Shown: positions 12,546 to 24,372 of the stretch, piece by piece
How the letters are laid out: every line of letters starts with the position of its first letter
How positions within the stretch are numbered: the first letter of the stretch is position 1
Source of the DNA: Epiperipatus broadwayi
Taxonomy: Eukaryota > Onychophora > Udeonychophora > Euonychophora > Peripatidae
Length of the DNA stretch: 64,000 nt
Reading direction: 5' to 3'
Assembly (NCBI GenBank): GCA_028023455.1
Contig: JAQFVV010006231.1
Coordinates: 4,852,036-4,916,035, forward strand
Translations under genes and position numbers: made by a program
Notes under the pieces: generated by a model
Seen by the model: only the letters and a program-made list of their open reading frames with translations
Told to the model about the DNA's origin: nothing
Database searches by the model: none

Positions 12546-12899
12546 AATTATAATCATTCATATAATAAAATAAGATTTATAAAAAAGAAGAGCATGTGTT
12601 ACTATTATATGCTATCAAAATAACACTTCTGCCTGATCATATAAATAGTATTTCTTCAGGTGGCATCTGCTTCACTTTTCAGGCTGCTCGGGATGGAACT
12701 TGTTGATCTTATTGTGGATAGTTTCCACTTCTTTTGTCAACAACTTTACTATATTATTTTTCTATTGAATTAAACTTTCCCATGATAGAATCAAAGTTAG
12801 ACAATTTCAAATTAATTCATTTGTGCTTCAAGTAATATTTATAGTCTAATCAGATCAATTATGGACTTTGTCAATTATTCTTGCTGTTTGGAAATTCTC
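12546..12899. other. Intron sequence, possible PLE remnant
   Basis: Directly upstream (minus strand) of the endonuclease fragment and possibly more decayed PLE sequence. No frame could be matched. Confidence 0.35.
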
Positions 12900-12924
12900 A
12901 AAAGTTTTCACCAGCCCACAACTC

Positions 12925-13075
12925 ATCAAACATCACATGATTACTATTCTTTATGCTTACACAAGCTGTTTTTACAAAGGTAAAACTCTCCTGCATCCAT
13001 TGATGACTCTGGCTTGAACTGAGTATGCTATTGTATGGAGAGTTTTGCCTCTGTGATAACATAGTATTCACAGGA
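12925..13075. repeat. MITE family M, diverged copy
   Basis: Shares with the copies at 37.4 and 49.3 kb the ordered blocks ATCACATGAT, GCTTACACAAGCTGTTTTTA, AAAACTCTCC, a central CATTGATGACTCTGGCTTG and TGTATGGAGAGTTTTGCC. The arms are inverted (AAAACTCTCC against GGAGAGTTTT). It is non-coding. The tail lies on the left and the arms are decayed. Confidence 0.6.
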
Positions 13076-13089
13076 AATATAGTATGAGC

Positions 13090-15610
13090 ACATCTCTATT
13101 TAAAGACATCTTTATTATGTATAAGTAATACTCAAATTCCTGCAGAAAACACTTCATTCAATAATGATCAAAAGAATTGTTATCTTTAAGAGAGTCGATA
13201 TGAACAATATTTGGTTGAGCAGCTATACATAAATGTATACTGTTTCATACATTTTTAACTTCAATAAAATCAATAATAACCAAAATAAATATCCAATCCT
13301 AGGCTCTACTGAGACAAACAATACATAGCACATGCATTTAGATTTCAAAATACAATTATAAAACAATTATACTTATATTTCAAACAATGAGATCACCTGC
13401 AAGCAATAAGAAATGTTCATGTATTTGCATATTTTAAAGAAAAATGAATTAAACAAAGAACTGCTTCTTTAAAAAATAAAATTTTATATAAACCTCATAT
13501 TTGTTCATTTACATATTCTTTCTTTAGCATTTAAAATTTGAAAATCTTTAGAAATGCTTCTTAAGTGTATAACATTTCTAATAACATTCTGTTATCAATT
13601 TATACATTCATACTATTTTTTTAATAACATTTAAAATCCAAAAACCTGATCTATACACATTTCCTTTGAACTCTAACTAAAATTTTATCTCTATTTCCTT
13701 TAAACTCTAAATAAAATTGTATCTTTTTATATATTTCAATAATTACTGATTTCACATTATTTTTCTCTTTTATTGTTAATAGAAATAAAATTCAATGAAG
13801 TATCAATGATTGATAAAATTTAATTTTTCATAATAATAATATATATATATACACTTCATGTTCGTATATACGAACAAAATTTAAAAGACGTTTTAATACT
13901 TTTTTATAAATAAAAATAAAAATATCTATTATAACTGCTCAGATAAATGTATATGATATAATTAATTATAAAGTTATTTTGTGTTAAATACAAAATATTT
14001 TTCTAAAATTTAAAAATGATAATAGATCTTACATTTAACTTAAAAGTAGTTTGAAAGAAAAAGGTGTTTTTCTTTTATTAAAAAAAAAGTGGAAATGACA
14101 CTCTCGGATGCTTGAAAACAGATTGCTAGATTAAAATAATTTAATTAAAAAGGCTGTCATTCCCACTCAAAAATATGAGCTTGCAAATAGGGTATTGGAC
14201 AAATAAACTCGGACTTCAGCAAAAGTAATGGAGTTATCAATACCTAATAGACCAAAGGATCCAAACGACAAGAAATTGATCCAAATTTTATAAATAAGAT
14301 AACTCCAAATCATATAAATAGTGCTTGAAATTACATTCAGAAAGATCTTTCTATTATTCTATCTTTAGATCCTGAAAGTTTGCTGTTGTGATTCTGCATT
14401 CATTAAAGATCTTTTTATTATTCTATTTTCTATTTTCATCCTGCCAGTGATTATCATTCTGCCATTATTATTTTGCTTTAATTAATTTTTATTTGATAAT
14501 TCCAGCAAGTATACCATGCAAAAGTAGAGAAGCCATTATCTGCTTTGCTCTGTCAACCTGGTAGAGGGTAAGGTGAAAATCCATTGCTGAGTCTCTAAAG
14601 AGAAGCCGTTTGCATATGAAGAACCATTTGAAGGTGTGTCTACTATAGAACCACTTTAGAAAAGGGAAAGTCTGACATCCAGTACTACAGGAAGAACCAG
14701 CTGCCACACCAAGACCTAATTAATATCTACTGTATGTATCCAAAATGAATGTGAAATAGTGATTTATTAAACCTTCATCCACCTTAGCTATGGTTTTAAG
14801 AATCAACTTCGCAAATACCTAAAGACTGAACCTAAATTTTCAAAAGAATAGGTATAAACTTTAAATTCATATTTAGTCAATTATTATTTCCAATTTAATA
14901 AAATATGTTAATGAATAGTTATCTAATTAATATGTTTACGAGCAGGTATAGCAAGAGATTGCAGTATGTTCTATTTAAATATCACGCTTTACTCGGTGCC
15001 AATTGTAATAAATTAGTTTATAAATGTGTAATCACAATCTCTTGCCATGCTATTTAAAAGTTTATATTAGTTAAATCGTTATTCCTACTTTATTTAGTTA
15101 ATAAATGTATGTTAAATCAGTAAAATTTTAAAGTTATGAATGGGAGGTAAGCCTGCTGCATAGACAAGCTAGAATGGGATTCTGTTAAATAGATGTATGG
15201 CTGGTATCTGTCAATTTCGGTTATAAGTTCCATCTGATTCTCATTCTTATGCAACGCATTAGTATTAAATGATTGTGACATCATTTGCAACTGTTGATTC
15301 CTTACAATCATCTCATTTAAACATGTATGTGCAGTAGATGATCAATTCCTACCATATACCATCCATTTTTTTCATACATGTTGTATATATACATGACTTC
15401 TGATCACTGTATGCAGATATATGCTATAGAAGTTTAATTCCTACTGTAGGCATATAATCTTTCCATATATGCGTTATTATATAACTATTGTAATACAGAT
15501 GTGAATCCCTATATTTTACAAATATATTTTATTACTTATTGCATACTAATATCAAAACTTGTAATTGATCACAACAGTCAATTAGTAAGATCAGCCTTAA
15601 ATCATAAGCT
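13090..15610. other. Intron stretch with short tandem repeat near 14.34-14.46 kb
   Basis: Mostly featureless. At about 14340-14460 two imperfect units of about 60 bp are adjacent, each starting AAAGATCTTT and TATTATTCTAT and ending near ATCCTG and ATTCTGC. The neighbouring 14160-14720 block is GC-richer and looks transposon-derived, but no protein match was found. A short inverted pair (TAGCAAGAGATTG with CAATCTCTTGC) lies at about 14958-15046. Confidence 0.4.
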
Positions 15611-16143
15611 TGGGTAGTTGTTCTGACTGTGTAATGCGACCACTTGATGGTGCTGTTGCTTGCAAAAATAATGAAATGTAACGTTACCAGGCCAATAATT
15701 TTTTGTTTTCTGCTCTCCGCCAATTTTTCTAAGTATTTTAAAAAAATTTCTGATGGTATTTAACAGAATTTTCATTTTAAAAATATATAAAACAAATAGT
15801 TTGAAAATGTGTATTATTTTTTGAATGAAAATTAGAATAAATATATGCACTAATCTGAGCGAAACAAGCTGGCAGGGCACAGCGCTGGAATGTGCGGGGG
15901 GTGGGCCTCTGATGGTTTTTGCCGATCCGAAGGAGCGGTCAATACATGCTCTAGTCTGAGCAAACCAATATTATGATTTCCTGATGCGACGCACAGTGTG
16001 CAACAGCATGTACGCCTAATAATTGCTAATATGAACAGAATTGTTTTATAAGATGTAAGTTGGGCCAGGTAAACAGCATATTTCTTTGCTTTTGCAAGCA
16101 ACAGTGTCATCAAGCAGATGCATTGCACGGTCAGAACAACTTG
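15611..16143. mobile_element. Foldback element C, about 530 bp
   Basis: Inverted arms of about 80 bp lie at 15611-15693 and 16062-16143. They share GTTGTTCTGAC, CTTGATG and TGTTGCTTGCAAAA, and an inner CCAGGCC matching GGGCCAGG on the other side. The interior is GC-richer than its surroundings and repeats a short block (CTAATCTGAGCGAAAC at about 15850, CTAGTCTGAGCAAACC at about 15952). No coding potential and no clear target duplication were seen. The overlapping open frames of 90-100 codons have no recognisable family and I regard them as chance. Confidence 0.65.
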
Positions 16144-16969
16144 GAATCCATGCAAACAATTAATGTTAAGAGTATTCTAAAATGGAAACAATTATTTTAA
16201 ACCTTTATATAATCATATGGTATATCTATGCATAATTAAAATAAAATTAATCTAATAAAACTTGGAAAGGTTTATTTACCTTAAGTTAAATTAAAGTAGA
16301 AATTAATTAATTAAAGTCAGGCCAGTGTATGTTTTGGGTTGTTGTTCTCATTATTTTTGGCATGATGTAACCTTTATTTACAATCAACAACTTAGGTAAT
16401 TAGTTAAGTGTCTTTTGTTTTCTCTCTGGCCTTAGTGGGCTGTAAAAGAAAAAGATTATATTCTGTGACATCAGAATGTGGAATGCACATATGGATTGCC
16501 CTCAAGTGATTTGCATGTCGATTGTACAATTCTGTCAGTTACAATTATATATAGTATCAATATAATCAACTATTATTTTGTTAATTTACTAATAACAGTG
16601 AGAGACTGTCTTGTTTTTAAAAAAAAAATTCATTTTTCTTTTCAAATCCTTATTGTTCTTTTCTCATTTCCAAGAAAATGTTCCATAATTAGACTAAATG
16701 ATGCGGTTTTGAGATTCAGGATAATTAATATAGCATGCTTTATGAAGATATCTAGTCAAATATACTAATTGCTTTCTGATGCTTATTTTTAGGATCACAC
16801 TGATAAAATTAAACAAGCTGCATAATCTGTAATAACTTCAGTTTTCTCTCAATCAGGAATGTAATTGATATAGTAATAAAGACAAAGTTTACTTATGATT
16901 TCCATTTCCATCAAGGATAATACATTAGAATCTATTTGTCAGATGTTGAACATATAATAAACAATCATA
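16144..16969. other. Intron sequence, no feature recognised
   Basis: AT-rich sequence. The 96-codon plus-strand frame at 16478 has no family resemblance and low-complexity composition. Nothing is supported here. Confidence 0.5.
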
Positions 16970-16976
16970 ATTTATA

Positions 16977-17070
16977 CTATATAAATACAATTTATCCAAA
17001 CCACTTCAAACACTTTTTAGCAAAACTCTTTATTTGTTCAAAGTGGTTTGGATAAATTGTATTTATATAG
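16977..17070. repeat. Near-perfect hairpin, 36-nt arms
   Basis: CTATATAAATACAATTTATC and onward (16977-17012) is the reverse complement of 17035-17070 apart from about one position, with a 22-nt loop. A 15-bp direct repeat, ATTTATACTATATAA, occurs at 16970-16984 and 17121-17135. This may be the target duplication of a small foldback of about 135 bp, although the first copy overlaps the left arm. Confidence 0.6.
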
Positions 17071-17135
17071 GATATTACAGTAAAATAAAGAAAAGGGTGA
17101 TTTTGGTAATATTTCTGATGATTTATACTATATAA

Positions 17136-19060
17136 TTAATCATTATTTCTCTCATCACTCTGTTCTTGTAAAGTTTATTTGACCATCAAAGGATGATAAA
17201 ATTATCAGGATGAAAATTGAAACAACTGTCATAAATTTAATGGGTGTAAAAATATTTCTTAACATGTAATACTGCTCGTTAGTGAGGAGAGATTATTATC
17301 TTCTATAGAATTACAATGTAAACACTGTGCTTGTAAAATTTATTGAGTATTATATAATTTAACATCATTCAATATTGGCACAAAGTAAATTTAAATTTTC
17401 AAAAGTGCTAATAAAAATATTAAAATAAAAAATGGATTTAAAGTGAATGATTTATTTATTCATGCTTTCACTTCTAGACACTTAAGATTGGCTCATATAA
17501 TAGCATTTGAGTTGGAAATAAGGCAGCTGTATCTATTTCCTTAAAGTTTCTATCTTGTGACTGGGGCAAGATGGTGCTAGTGATGAGGAATGATTACCTT
17601 CTACAGAGTTAACATGTAATAATAAAACAAATGAACTGTTGTAAATTTTAACACTTTTTTCTTTTCATATAGCTATTTATTTAATAAAATATAAAATACC
17701 CAAAATTATATAATACATCTAATATATTCAAACATGAAACTGTAGAAAGGAATTTGCTGTTAGTCTTTGATTAAATTCTTAATATCTATTCGATATGTTT
17801 TTGTTGTGGCAGACAAAATTATGGTCCTTATTCCCAGGATGCTGTAAAGCCAGCAGCCAAAATTATACATGATGGATGAAGATCAGATGGTACTAAGAAT
17901 CCTCTGCTTGTAAAACCCAGTTCGTCATTCAATGATTATTTCATTTAGATACAATTGCACATCACTTTCAAGTGAAAAAAGATTACATGAAGAACTTTAT
18001 AATGTTGAATGGGGATGTTATTGGACTTTGTGAAAAGAAAAAAAAAGAGAGACCAATGATTTTTAAAATGAATATGTACTTTACTATTCAAAATGCAAGT
18101 GGAATGAGATTCATTACAAATAAATAATGAAAGATCAACATTGTGGAGTTTGATGGTATATCATACAGAGTGACAAGATTAATTATTCAATTTAAATATA
18201 CTATATGGAAATAATTCAGGTTTATTTCCCAATAAATTCTCATTGTAATGAAAAAGTAAATAATTTTTATATAGATATACAAAATACTTTTGATCACACA
18301 AATAATATTTTAAAATTTCTATGGGAGACTTAATGCTAGAATTGGAATGATAAAAATGCTATGGGTAAATCTGGCTACAGTGACCAAAATGACAGGGGAC
18401 TAGATTTGTGGAGTTCACAGAAAAAGAAAAAAAAAAAAAAATTTGAATTCTTTCTTTGAAAAAAAAATGCTAAATGGAAATGAATAATGGAAGGCTATAC
18501 AAATGATTGTACAGCAAAATTGAATTATATTTTGACCAATAGAAAATGCATGTTTATGATTGTAACATTCTTAATAGATTCAACACAGCAAATGATCATC
18601 GATTAGTGAGATGTAAGATACATGCTAAAGCAAAATGAGAGAGACAAAAATTATTTAAAAAGGCATAATTGACAGTTGATATTCTTAACCATCAGAATCA
18701 CTTCAATGAATTTAAACTAGAATTTGTTGCCGTTGAGAGACTTTAAAGATGATTCAAACTTAATTGAGATCAATAAGATAATTGATACTCTACTAAGAAA
18801 CTCAACAGAGCTATATACCAGTAAATTTTCAAATGAGACAAGACAATGTTCAAGAAAAGAAAGAATATGAGAATATTTGAAAATCTGAAGTTCTGTAAAA
18901 TGGTATGAAAAAAGTTAATAATAATAATAATTATATATATATAACTGTAAGTTGACAAGAAAAGCTATAAAAAAAGATCCAAAAATACAAAATAACATAC
19001 TAATATGAGGAAAAAATATTTTGGCTATAATAAGAAATAACTATTATTAAAAAAAGAGAT
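17136..19060. other. Intron sequence, no clear feature
   Basis: AT-rich, with possible very old LINE remnants in plus orientation toward the right end, but no frame could be matched with confidence. No inverted repeat of note. Confidence 0.4.
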
Positions 19061-19197
19061 GACATCATGAAATGTATGAAAAAGTTATATAAAAAATTAT
19101 ACCTGGAGTCTGGATGTAATACAGGGGATTCAAACACAGAATTTCAAGTTCCCTTAAGCTATCCACTATCTCATACAATTGACACATATGTGAAAAA

Positions 19198-19247
19198 GAT
19201 AAGTGATCTCCAATATAAGTATTTTGTGCTGAACCAGCCCTCATCAG
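19198..19247 (-). ncRNA. Decayed hammerhead-like motif, A3 left half
   Basis: Minus strand: CTGATGA (19247-19241), stem II GGGCTG-GTT-CAGCAC (five of six pairs), then AAAA where GAAA is expected, then a block ending TTATC. The loss of the conserved G of GAAA and the mismatched stem III predict no activity. It is clearly homologous to the motif at 2786-2835. Confidence 0.4.
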
Positions 19248-19272
19248 TTGGTGCAGATCATCTTCTACACAC

Positions 19273-19511
19273 ATATATAATCAGTGTTCGGTTTTAGATT
19301 AAAACAGCAAATCTTCACACTTTAATGGCTACGCTTCAATCTACTCTACTCTCCAAATCTTCAGCTGTCCTTGCTATTGGCATTCCATAATCAGATTTTT
19401 AATGGTATTTATGGCTGAAGAGTTGGAAGATGGAGTAGATTGAAGCCTGTCTATTAATGTGTGAAGACTTGATATCTTAATATAAAACCACGCACTGATT
19501 ATATATATATG
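19273..19511. mobile_element. Nested inverted-repeat MITE (family B)
   Basis: Arms of about 90 bp, from ATATATAATCAGTG at about 19272 and its complement CACTGATTATATATAT ending near 19508. They share CTTCACAC, GCTTCAATCTACTC and CTTCAGC. The spacer is about 50 bp. It is non-coding and splits element A3, so it is the younger insertion. Confidence 0.7.
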
Positions 19512-19532
19512 GGAGATAATGAACTGGACCAA

Positions 19533-19582
19533 CTAATGAGTGCTGGTCCAGTACGAAATATGTATATTAAAGAACATTTATC
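19533..19582 (+). ncRNA. Decayed hammerhead-like motif, A3 right half
   Basis: Plus strand: CTAATGA (one change from CTGATGA), then a 6-bp stem II GTGCTG/CAGTAC with loop GTC, an intact GAAA, then a weak stem III ending TTTATC. Together with the minus-strand copy it shows that the ancestral element carried opposed hammerhead-like motifs. The G5-to-A change in the core would be expected to abolish cleavage. Confidence 0.45.
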
Positions 19583-19689
19583 TTTTTCACATGTGTGTGG
19601 TCATGTGTAATAGTTGTATGAAATAGAAAGTTTGGCTGAAGGGGAGCTTGAAAGTCTGTGTTCAAATTTATGAAGATATTCCAGATGAT

Positions 19690-20825
19690 TAGACGAATAT
19701 AATAATGATACTAATATATTCAAAATGTGATAAAGAAGATATTAAAAACAATATATCAACAAACTAGATTTAAAAGTGGTTTTAGCAGAGTGAGACCATA
19801 TCCAAGTATTGAGAAAAGTTACAGAAAAAACCAATGAATACGAGTTGCTATTATTTGTAGATTACGAAAAGGAATTTGTTCTATAAATACTTCCAAAATG
19901 ATTAAAGCCTTAGACCACCAAGACATAGTCAAGATATTATCATAATCTGAAAAATATTTATCAAAACCTAATAGCAATAGGTAGATTACATGGTGACACT
20001 AAGAAGATTAACATTGATAAGAACTTATGACAGCAAGATTCTATATATCCAAAACTTTTTTCCAGCAGTTTTACAAGAAGTATTTTGAGAATTAAAATGG
20101 AATAAAAATAAGTGGAAATTATTTAAGTTATTTAGAATTTTTCAGATGATGTGGATCTTTTTTGTAAATAATGCAAGAGAGCTTCAGGAAATACTGCAAG
20201 TGTTATCAGATGAAAATAAAAAAGACTAAAGACAATTATTTAAAAAAGACTAAAATAATGTTTAATGGACTTCTCAGAAAAAATAAAAGAATGATAATCT
20301 TGAATTAGAAGGCAAGTTTTTGATAGAAAGGATTTAGGAAATATGTCTATATGTTTGAAAATGTTTTTAACAGATGTATTTTAGCAGGTCTTACTTAAGG
20401 ATCTGAGATTTGCACCTTTAAAAAGAAAAGCAATTCAGATACATCAGACTGCTCAATGGAGAGACATATTAATGACAATAACAAAAAGAGACAGAAAGGG
20501 AAATATTTTGGTGAAAGAAAAAATATGATCTGAATATATGCTAGAAGAAATGAAAATAGATGGAACAGTTGGTGTTTTAAATTGAATCCCTAGAGAATAT
20601 AATAGATCTAGAAAAAGACCATTGTGAAATAAATAGATGGAATAAAGTTTGTCCGTAAGATGTAGAGAAGAATGGCTGAAACTGAATTATATTTAAAGAG
20701 GCTGTCATACTGTAATGGAAAGCAAATTGTTGAAAATGAAAAGATGATAAAATACATTTAAACCCAACACAACATATGAATGAACACACACAGGTGCAGA
20801 TAAATATATTTAACACATATACATA
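19690..20825 (+). pseudogene. RTE/BovB-like LINE reverse transcriptase remnant
   Basis: The conceptual plus-strand reading with frameshifts shows RFKSGFSRVRP (compare the RTE block QAGFRKGRST), then IEKSYRK and NEYELLLF, FVDYEKEF (family: FVDYEKAFDSVE) near 19855, then IKALDHQDIVKIL, and further on LTYGSEICTF (family: LLYGSETW) near 20400. It ends with arginine-rich blocks and a W..K..YC segment as in the RTE C-terminus. Stops and frameshifts occur throughout. The endonuclease domain was not seen. It lies in the last intron of the transporter gene, in the opposite orientation to it. Confidence 0.7.
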
Positions 20826-21095
20826 AATATATGATTAATAAAAAACAAAAAACAAGTGGCTAATGAGAATAGCTATAGATAAATTAACTATTCGGATTTT
20901 ATTATTATTTTTATTATGCTAGTTTTAATCTCTCATTTTATTTAGATTATATATCTTCATTATATATTTATATAAATCTAGTGAATATTTCTAAGATACA
21001 ATTTTAATATACAATAAATATATAATTTAATTAAATTTTAAAATGTACGTAAATGTAATATGAATATTAAATATAAGATTAAAAATCAATCATAC
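20826..21095. other. Intron sequence before exon at 21.1-21.3 kb
   Basis: AT-rich; only the splice donor of the neighbouring exon (AAAG|GTATGA on the minus strand) can be supported. Confidence 0.5.
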
Positions 21096-21288
21096 CTTTC
21101 ATTCCATTCTTCACTTTTCATCCTGCATAATTTAATGTAAAATAAAGATGGAAAAATAAAAGCCAATACAGTAACTGTTGTTCCTCCAATGAGGTTTAAA
21201 ATTGTACTAAATCTGGGAACAGCTTCAGCCACTAATAAAACTAAAATCATTGTACTTGAACGAATCAGACAACGCTTCCATCCAAAAG
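21096..21288 (-). CDS. Amino acid transporter, penultimate coding exon
   Basis: A 193-bp exon with acceptor TATATTTTAG and donor GAAAG|GTATGA. Phase 1 entry and phase 2 exit match its neighbours. It encodes TFGWKRCLIRSSTMILVLLV, then AEAVPRFSTILNLIGGTTVT, then VLAFIFPSLFYIKLCRM and a charged end KSEEWNER. The block WKRCxxRSxxM...AEAxPxFxxILxLIGGTTVTxLxFxxPxxFYxxL is characteristic of the invertebrate AVT-like branch of the Aa_trans superfamily and forms two membrane helices, with the conserved P-x-F and GG(S/T)T elements intact. The preceding exon ends in PT, giving a continuous protein. Confidence 0.93.
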
Positions 21289-24228
21289 CTAAAATATATA
21301 ATCTATAATATTAACAAGATAATATATTCATACATAAAAAAAAAAATACAAATGTTTGATTATGCAGAACATTAATTTATTTGACTACAATAATTAGGAA
21401 AAAGCAATAAAAATAGGGACTTATTATGACTGTACATTTTACATAAAATAAATTAATGCACATTATTCGATTTAAAGTATTTTAAAAATTGATGTTAAAA
21501 ATGAACTTATATCATTAAAAGATTTCTTTTTAAATATTTTAAAATTTGATTCCTGCAAGTTATTATTACTTCTTTAGGAATTAAAAACCTGAGTAAACTT
21601 CGTTTCACAATAATGATTTTAAAAATTATTTATTTACTAAGTCTAATTCCTCTTAAATATTTAATTGCCAGCAATAGTTCTGCAATTAATTTTTATCTTG
21701 CTAAAAAGTATACTATTTTTCATTAAAATTTTTTAGAAATTTTTTTTTTGAGTCCAGAATAATTAGATAATCTCATAGGATGTTTTTTTTTTCTTACTTT
21801 TAAATTTATTCTTGAGTAAATACGCAGATGAAATCTTACATTTTATTTTTTATAATTTACACTGACACTCAACAATTACTAATGATGATTTTTCCATTTC
21901 TATAATCCTTAATCCATAATTTCCTCAAGACATCACTTAAAATTCTCTTTCTAATCTCAACAAATGTGATATGAATCACCATGATAGCAGATTATTTAAA
22001 TTTAATTATGTGAGTGCTAAAAAATTGAGATTATATTGGGAGCAAATAAAATTTAAACATATACCTTACTTCAGTATTTGTATTTTTGGAAGTCATGTGA
22101 CATAGAGATTATGCAATCTCATGCTTTTTGTGGATTGAGTAGAATATTGGGTGCATGCAAAGTAGGTAAAATGTTCTTTAAAATTATACATATTTATAAC
22201 AATAAAGTCAAATATGAGGTTTTGATAATAACTTATTATGTATGATATAAAGAAGCCATTTTGGGTTTTCTTGGGCTAATTTGGTAATAAATGGCCCAAT
22301 GGCATGTAAGTATTGGTGAATCTCAGTAAAATGTATAATTGTAAGTGAATTTAAAACATATAAACATTCATTTAATGTGTAAAACATGTGCATTAAAAAG
22401 TTAAATTACAAAAACTTAAATTACAACAGCAAAAGTTTTTATATGTAAAATAATAATAATGGTATTCAGATAAAATCTAATATTAAAAGCAGAAAGCTTT
22501 AATTAAGGACAAAGAATATATTTTTCTTACTTTTGATTCAAAATAAATGAGTGAAAATGATAGTTTACTATTCAGACTTATTTTGTCATAATAAATTATG
22601 TCCACTATGCATTTTAGTCATGTAAATAGCTCCTTAAGATTTAAAGAGTAACTTTTGCATTGAAGTGTTGGGATAAATAATGTTAAGAAAATGTCAAACT
22701 ATCACCAATGATTATCAAATATTATCACCTGGTTGCATTACTATGTTACCTAGTTTATTAACCTCTCTTCATGTGGAGAAATTAGCAAATATCATTAGTA
22801 AAAATTAATTATTTCTAGTTGTTTGACCAAATATATAAAAAATTTACTATTTAAAAGTTCTTAATTAAATAATTTATTTTAAAATAATAATACTTTAAAA
22901 CATATAAAGAAAGTTCAACATATTTAAAGATTTCTAAAATTTCTTACATTGCCATATTTCTGTTTCACCGAGTGTTTTGATATGTATATAAATTAGCAGT
23001 ACCCATTGTGATATGAATATTGATGTAGTGATATGTTATACACTACATATTTATGATAATTGATTGCTAAAACATTAATCAAGCAGGTCGTAACATAAAA
23101 TTAGGAGCTCTGATTATTACTTCTTTGTAGAGTGTGACATATTTCATCTGATGAACAGACAATGTCCATGAAATATATATATATATATCACATGACCAAC
23201 AATACACCATCTAAGCAGGAAGAATGCAAAAATATATATATAGTGACAAAGATTGATCTGGAAAGTTTTATGCTGGATATTTCATGATTTAATAACTAGC
23301 TTTGGAGGAATGAACTTAAAAATCTGGCAGATTTGATTAGTTAAAATTCATATCATAAGTGAATAATTAAAACTTTAGATATAATTGCTATGTTTATTGT
23401 TTTTTTGTCAATAAGTATATAAACTTAATATGAATTTTTTAAATTAAATTTTGCAACTATATTGTAACTGCTTGTTTTCTGAATTATGTTATTGGATAAA
23501 TTGACTTTATGTTATCTTTTTCTAAGAACATATTTCTAAAAATTACAATCAATGCTCAGTCTTTACTTTTCAAACATGGAGTTACTGCCTTTGAGAATAA
23601 AAAAAAATATGCTAATCATTTTCCAGTTGTACTTTGATCAATCAAATCTCTTCATTAGATCAAATTTTACAGACACTATTGATTGTATTATTGATTTATA
23701 TTAAATTTATTTTATTTTTCTAGCATACAATTCTTCACAACAATCATCTTACAATAAAATATATAAATAATTAACCATTCTTTATTAGATTAGAAATTTT
23801 TACAATTAGTTTAATTAAATTAGATATAGGTTTAAATTTAATAAAGTTCAAATATATATATAAATTTTTTTATACTATATTGATATTTCAGGGGCAAACT
23901 TTATTCTATAATACTGCTGCCATCTATTGTAATCAATCAATAGACATTAGATAGCAATGCTTACTAAATTTATATTTACTCTCTTATGCATGTCTCTAAC
24001 TAATGTCTTGCTTATGGATTTCAAAACTGAGGAATTTGGACTGAATCTGGTGTATCTGACTATTTTAAATAAACTGGGATTATAATTAGATTTACAACAG
24101 AGCTATTAGTGTCTCAGCCCTTCTTTAGTTAATCTCATATAAATAATTTAAATGTTTGTATGTGTGTGTATATATATATTTGTAAAATAAATAAAATATC
24201 CGTTAATTAAAAACAATATTGTAATTAT
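21289..24228. other. Intron of about 3.1 kb, nothing else recognised
   Basis: AT-rich, with short TA microsatellites. At 23904-23955 the block ATACTGCTGCCATCTATTG resembles the inner part of MITE family M. No gene or RNA was identified. Confidence 0.45.
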
Positions 24229-24335
24229 AATTGAAATAATATTTTTAACGGTTTACAAACAATTATAAACAATCTTTAAATCTGCAGAAGATTGTTTGTA
24301 ATTGTTTGTAAACCGTTAAAAATATTATTTCAATT
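24229..24335. repeat. Near-perfect 48-bp-arm hairpin next to a splice donor
   Basis: Arms 24229-24276 and 24288-24335 are complementary at 47 of 48 positions by eye, the exception being able to form a G-U pair. The loop is 11 nt. In transcript sense the hairpin begins 37 nt after the donor of the exon ending at 24373. An AT microsatellite follows at 24336-24350. It is either a very young small foldback or a conserved structure; the near-perfect pairing alone does not say which. Confidence 0.85.
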
Positions 24336-24372
24336 ATATATATATATATGACATGTGTAAAACTGTTCTCAC

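Larger units (their letters stand above)
19077..19672. mobile_element. Foldback element A3, interrupted by a nested insertion
   Basis: A third copy of the family at 2.6 and 7.4 kb. The left arm starts near 19121 (ACAGGGGATTCAAACAC) and the right arm ends near 19670 (GTGTTCAAATTT). Both halves keep a hammerhead-like block in opposite orientations (19198-19247 minus, 19533-19582 plus). The inner 19273-19511 is a separate inverted-repeat element that inserted between them. The outer ends are blurred and no clean target duplication was found. Confidence 0.7.

Noticed and set aside
15850-16155. A 101-codon minus-strand frame as a gene
   Set aside because: It overlaps the arm of a foldback element, has no family resemblance, and is probably an accident of the GC-richer repeat.
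23139-23190. CTGATGAACAGAC, then GAAATATATA and TATC, as a family-A hammerhead
   Set aside because: Stem II has only three inner pairs, stem III is a TA microsatellite, and no stem I can be drawn. A chance match in AT-rich sequence is likely.
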